From positions 5,890,001 to 5,954,000 of the forward strand of contig OW051492.1 in assembly GCA_932521035.1 (NCBI GenBank): 64,000 bases of DNA, written 5' to 3'. Source of the DNA: Oscheius dolichura (Eukaryota > Nematoda > Chromadorea > Rhabditida > Rhabditidae). Positions 60,144 through 64,000 of this stretch are shown here, piece after piece. Within the stretch, counting starts at the first letter, position 1. Every line of letters starts with the position of its first letter. The notes below the pieces were generated by a model that made no database searches, had not been told where the DNA came from, and saw only the letters and a program-made list of their open reading frames with translations. Position numbers and translations under genes: made by a program.

Positions 60144-61501
60144 TTACTCTTCTGAGGTTATGTGCATGACACTGTCCTTGGCCTGCTCCAGCTGTCCCAG
60201 AGATGGTCTTGGCCGCAAAATGCGTCAGAAATTTCTGGCACAGATCGAGAACGGTTCCTTTTCGAAGCGAATGTAACACAGAATCTCGGACACAGATCCG
60301 GGAAAGGGCTTGTACGCCTATCACAAAGGGGAGGGGTGGCCAATGGCCATATGGTGTCTCGGCGGTCATCCTCGTCCCAGCATATCTGTAGACAGCTTCG
60401 CCTCTTGTCGCTCTGGCAGACGGCAAAAGAAGACCCAGATCCTCCTCGCCAAGGGGGTGTCCTTGTCGGAGACCATTCACCACGCGGCATCTCCCGTCCG
60501 CTATGCATGGCCAGCCTCCACCTCATTCCGGACGAATCCTAAACCCTTGTTACATGACCCGGTTAGATTTCTCGCGCCAATTTCATTTCAGTATTTCGAA
60601 ACTATACTATACTGTAACCCTGATACAATCATCCACGGCGGCCTCCCGAGAGCAGCAGGCCATCGCATTCTCATTGGCTCGAGCCTCTCACAGGCTCGTT
60701 TCTCATCTTTCAAATCTACCCACCTCTCATATGTCCTATCCGTTCAAATCTACCCACCTCTCATATGTCCTATCCGTTCATTTCCGTCCCATCCGGTCCA
60801 ATCGGCTTTCATCTCGACAGGTCCTGACGTGTCGACGGATCCCAGAGTGGCCGGGACGATGTGCCCTCTGGACGCGGTAGTACCGTCGTCCAGTCGAGGC
60901 TCTTCTTCTCTTCCGGCGTCCCAGTTGGCGAGCAGTTGTCTGTCCTCATCGTGGCGTCTCTTGTCCTCCGATGCCAGGCAGGGGCCATCGTTCGACAGAG
61001 GGATCATCATCTTCCTAAGACAGCTTCACCACGACGGCAGGGTTCAGATAGAGCTGGTTGGGTCCGCCTTCTCTCCTTGTTCCTTCTATTTTGTAATGGC
61101 CTGGCCTTTGGATGTCTCCCCAGGAGCTGTCTCGTCGGGGAGGAGGAGAGGAAAGGCGACGGAACGCAAACCGACCGACTTCTTCAACGTCTTCCGCGAC
61201 TGTTCTGAAATCTTCTTCATTTGATTATCTCACAGAGAGAGGAATATTTTTGCACAGAATGACTGCCAGAGGCCTAAACGTATCGGGGAGGCTGGATGCG
61301 ATCACTGTGGCGAATGGGGAGAGCCTGCTCAAACGGGCGGAAAGGGAACCTTTGGAATCTCCTTCCTGTCCGGTCGGTCGGTGTGGGGGCGAGACCATTC
61401 AGGGGGGAGCTCTCCAAGACCTCTTTGGATCAACTTGAGTATAGTCCACGCCACGTCCTCCTGGCTCAGCTTCACCACGACGTCCACCAGCCGCGGCATT
61501 C
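60144..61501 (-). CDS. Poorly resolved minus-strand gene, function unknown
   Basis: Several exon-like pieces lie on the minus strand. One (61501-61396) reads MPRLVDVVVKLSQEDVAWTI and on to LKLIQRGLGELPPE. Across a 71-nt intron it continues in phase with WLSPFATVIASSLPDTFRPL. Further pieces include KISEQSRKTLKKSVGLRSVA, an acidic segment CLASEDKRRHDEDRQLLANW and a C-terminal SLGQLEQAKDSVMHITSEE ending at TAA 60144-60146. I could not build one consistent model, and the start may be near 61.8 kb. No family is recognised. Confidence 0.35.
60709..60776 (+). repeat. Exact 34-bp tandem duplication
   Basis: Two perfect head-to-tail copies (60709-60742 and 60743-60776) of a unit beginning TTCAAATCTACCCACCTCTC. 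The perfect identity suggests a recent slippage or duplication event. Confidence 0.9.
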
Positions 61502-61849
61502 CTGAAAATGAAGAAGACGAGCGAGAGCCAATAAAAAGAAGACGACAAGAATTGAATGTTTAGCTGATTTTAGCCAAAAGAGAGTTGTATCAGGGGTTAG
61601 AGAACTTCCGACTTCCCTTCGTGGTGGCCCGAGTCCAGACGGTGTGTCCAAACACCGCTGTGGCACCGTGGGACAGCGAGCCACCGGGAAGCCGGGCCAG
61701 AACGCCTTCTCCAGTAAGAGAGGCTGGCACGAGAGGCGGATTCTCTTGTGGCCCGTCCCATTGGCCGTCTCTACTACCCGATTTTTAGACGAAAACGAAC
61801 TACCCGAATCAACGGGACGCGTCATTTTATGTGGATCGGAGCCCACAAC

Positions 61850-62440
61850 GCGATTTTCTGTCAGTTCCCACGAAGGGGAACGAGAGGCACGACAGTTGCG
61901 CCGGCCTCTGGCAGAGGTCCCGCGCGCATCATTTTATTTTTTAGAAGATAAACAAATAATGTAAAATACAACATGGTTGGTCGAGAGACAGCCGCACAAG
62001 AGAGAAGGAGACGAAGAACTGGGCGGTCGCTATGGCCCGGTGAAATCTTGACGAGGTTATGACTGGTAAACAATTGTCTGCCGGTAAAAACAATAAAATG
62101 CACGTGGCGGAAACCGCTTTATGAGAAGGGAGCTGGGGCAGGAGGACAAAGGACTAGGTCGAATTTATGTCGGAAATGTTTTTAGAGACCGTAGTACTGT
62201 AGTAGTCCCCACATTACAGATTCTTTTCGGCTACAGGTGGAATGACACTTGCAGCTGGTCATCTGAAAAGATTATTTACCGCGCATTTCGCGCGCGAAAA
62301 GCGTTCTTGAAAATAGTGAAATGAAATGATTTTTTGTTTGTTTTCAGGGCTTCTGCTTTTCTGTTACTGGTTGACTTCATACATTTTGTATCGTTTATTT
62401 ATATTGCATGTATTAAAAATAATATATAGTTGTACTTTAG
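61850..62440. other. Intergenic, upstream of the G alpha gene
   Basis: Composition changes from GC-rich to AT-rich near 62300. The last part ends in an ACTTTAG acceptor immediately before the G alpha ATG, typical of a spliced leader or 5' UTR intron. No gene is seen. Confidence 0.5.
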
Positions 62441-63853
62441 ATGGGCTGCGTTCAAAGCACAGATATCGAGAGCAAACATAAATCCAAAAAGAAACATCAC
62501 GAGGTTAGATTTCAGTTTTCTAACCGTATATTTTGCGCAGCTTTTGAACAAAAATCCAGAAATAAAGCTGCTTCTACTGGGAGCAGGGGAATCTGGAAAA
62601 AGCACCATTTTAAAACAAATCAAAATTATTTATGACCATGGCTATTCGGAAGAAGAAAGAAGAAATCTTCGACATATTGTTTATGATAACACAATCCTGG
62701 TAATCCATAATGCAGACTATATCAAATGTTTTAAAGTCAATGCTGATCATTCTTAATGCTATGGACAAACTGGATATCGAATATGTACATGAAACAAGCT
62801 TCAGTGATGTCAACAAATTTTTCGACATTTACCAACACAGCGACGTCGTTTGTCGTAATGTTTTCCATTACTTTATAATTTAGGGAGTATTGACAAAAGA
62901 ATTAGCAGTCATCATGAAACGCCTTTGGAATGATCCGGGGGTCCAAGAGTGTTACCATAGGTAATTGGTTATGAAATGCATATTTTCGGTTGCAGGTCTC
63001 GTGAATATCACTTAAACGATTCAGCTCCATATTACCTTAATAACTTGGAACGTCTTTGCATGCCGAACTATATACCGACAATGAACGATATCATTCGAAT
63101 TAGAACAAAAACTTCTGGTGTAGTCGAAAATAAATTCAGAATTGGTGACTTAAATTACAAGTGGGTTCGCCGACCAGAACCATGCTAAATTAATTTAGCG
63201 TAGTTGACGTTGGAGGGCAGCGTTCTGAAAGAAAAAAATGGTTGCACTGTTTTTCGGATGTTACTGCTATTATCTATTGCGTGTCGCTTAGCGAATATGA
63301 CTTGACGTTAGAAGAAGACGAAGGTCAAGTTCAGAATGTCGTAAATTTATCAACTATACATATTATTGCAGAACAGAATGATAGAATCTCTGAAGCTTTT
63401 CAATTCTATTTGTAATAATGCGTTATTTGCAACGACTCCTATTATTTTATTTCTTAATAAGGTATTGTTTTTAAACAGCCTATCATTATAGAGCTTCTAA
63501 GCGACACGCAATAGGTTTTCTGTTTTTAGGTAGACATTTTCAAGGAAAAGATTAAGCAATCACCGCTTTCTGTATGTTTTCCCGAATACAAAGGTTAGTC
63601 CTCAATGAATTTCAATTAAATCATTCAGGATCTGATCGTTGGGAAGAAGCCGCAGCATACATCAAGTTGCAGTTTGAAAGTATGAAAGATAATCCTGATA
63701 GAGTAAATTTTTTCTAATAACAAATATTTACACCTTTAGGATATTTACACTCAGTTTACGTGTGCAACAGATACCGAAAACATTAATTTTGTCTTTGAAT
63801 GTGTCCAAGAAATCATTGTTTCTAATAATTTGAAGGATATTCTTCTTATGTAA
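62441..63853 (+). CDS. Heterotrimeric G-protein alpha subunit
   Basis: Ten exons (62441-62503, 62541-62699, 62737-62847, 62884-62960, 62996-63160, 63199-63328, 63372-63461, 63530-63593, 63629-63702 and 63740-63853) encode a full-length G alpha. MGCVQS carries the myristoylation glycine and palmitoylation cysteine. The P-loop is [20 protein letters not shown]. Switch I reads [16 protein letters not shown] with the catalytic arginine and threonine. Switch II is [18 protein letters not shown], followed by [15 protein letters not shown] (NKxD) and TCATDTENI (TCAT). The C-terminus, NNLKDILLM, lacks the cysteine at -4, so it is not a pertussis-toxin substrate, and it fits no standard vertebrate receptor-coupling class. 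Nematode-specific GPA subunits diverge in this way. Confidence 0.95.
63274..63514 (+). repeat. 18-nt exon-intron inverted repeat in the G alpha gene
   Basis: The exon 6 sequence at 63274-63291 (CTATTGCGTGTCGCTTAG) is exactly reverse-complementary to 63497-63514 inside the intron after exon 7. The two could pair in the pre-mRNA across about 205 nt. Confidence 0.9.
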
Positions 63854-64000
63854 AGGTAATCTTATTGTTTAAAAGCGTACGTTTTATTTTTTCAGATTCA
63901 TGCTCACTATTCTGGTGCAAATGCTAAAATAAAACGACCAATCTCAATTTATATTTCAACATATTATCAGTTGAATTTATTTGCCATTATTGTTTATGCA

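Noticed and set aside
1..64000. tRNA, rRNA, CRISPR arrays or bacterial-type operons
   Set aside because: No cloverleaf, rRNA signature or regularly spaced repeats were seen; the spliced animal genes make a bacterial source impossible.

Overview
The window is a compact, intron-rich animal genome segment and most probably comes from a nematode. The ferritin is closest to nematode forms. Glycolysis uses a cofactor-independent phosphoglycerate mutase. There is a short SH2-kinase of the SPE-8/Fer type, an SLC17-like carrier of a nematode-type clade, a small cysteine-rich type I membrane protein of a nematode-style family, and a ferrochelatase-like protein in a lineage that does not make haem. Nearly all introns are only about 30-45 nt with GT...AG ends, and several are multiples of three without stops, so ORF callers read straight through them. 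I cannot assign a species; the very short introns would fit a basal (Dorylaimia-like) nematode, but that is a guess.

Layout. 0-0.9 kb: the end of an unknown gene, then URM1. 0.9-2.1 kb: a foldback/TIR element and a dispersed repeat. 2.1-5.4 kb: a four-TM protein, ferritin, a small membrane protein and a repeat-rich lysine-rich ER-anchor-like protein. 5.4-10 kb: a RAMP4/SERP1-like small protein, an SLC7 amino-acid carrier and PIGV. 10.2-19.3 kb: a LAPTM-like tetraspan, DDX1, MMADHC and an SLC17-like carrier. 19.3-22.7 kb: a long gene-free stretch. 22.7-27.3 kb: an A20/AN1 zinc-finger protein, iPGM and an unknown nuclear-like protein. 27.6-30.2 kb: a CREB3-type membrane bZIP factor. 32.2-36.1 kb: the SH2-kinase, two small membrane proteins and a ferrochelatase-like protein. 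36.4-40.4 kb: CARMIL. 40.6-47.2 kb: dynein light intermediate chain, HSBP1, MEAK7 (TLDc), NDUFS3 and DXO. 47.4-58.1 kb: an SK-type calcium-activated potassium channel with a C2H2 zinc-finger gene nested antisense in its largest intron and possible extra 5' exons. 59-61.8 kb: an ML-domain (NPC2-like) secreted lipid-binding protein and a poorly resolved gene. 62.4-63.9 kb: a G-protein alpha subunit.

The genes do not form one pathway. Two compositional classes alternate gene by gene. Housekeeping genes (URM1, SLC7, PIGV, DDX1, MMADHC, iPGM, DYNC1LI, HSBP1, MEAK7, NDUFS3, DXO, G alpha) are AT-rich. Membrane, regulatory and presumably tissue-specific genes (tetraspan, ferritin, SLC17, CREB3, kinase, CARMIL, SK channel) are GC-rich. 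Several same-strand neighbours are 100-260 bp apart (HSBP1-MEAK7, SLC7-PIGV, MMADHC-DDX1), which suggests operon-like transcription units. Exon boundaries given here were worked out by hand from splice signals, reading frame and family similarity.
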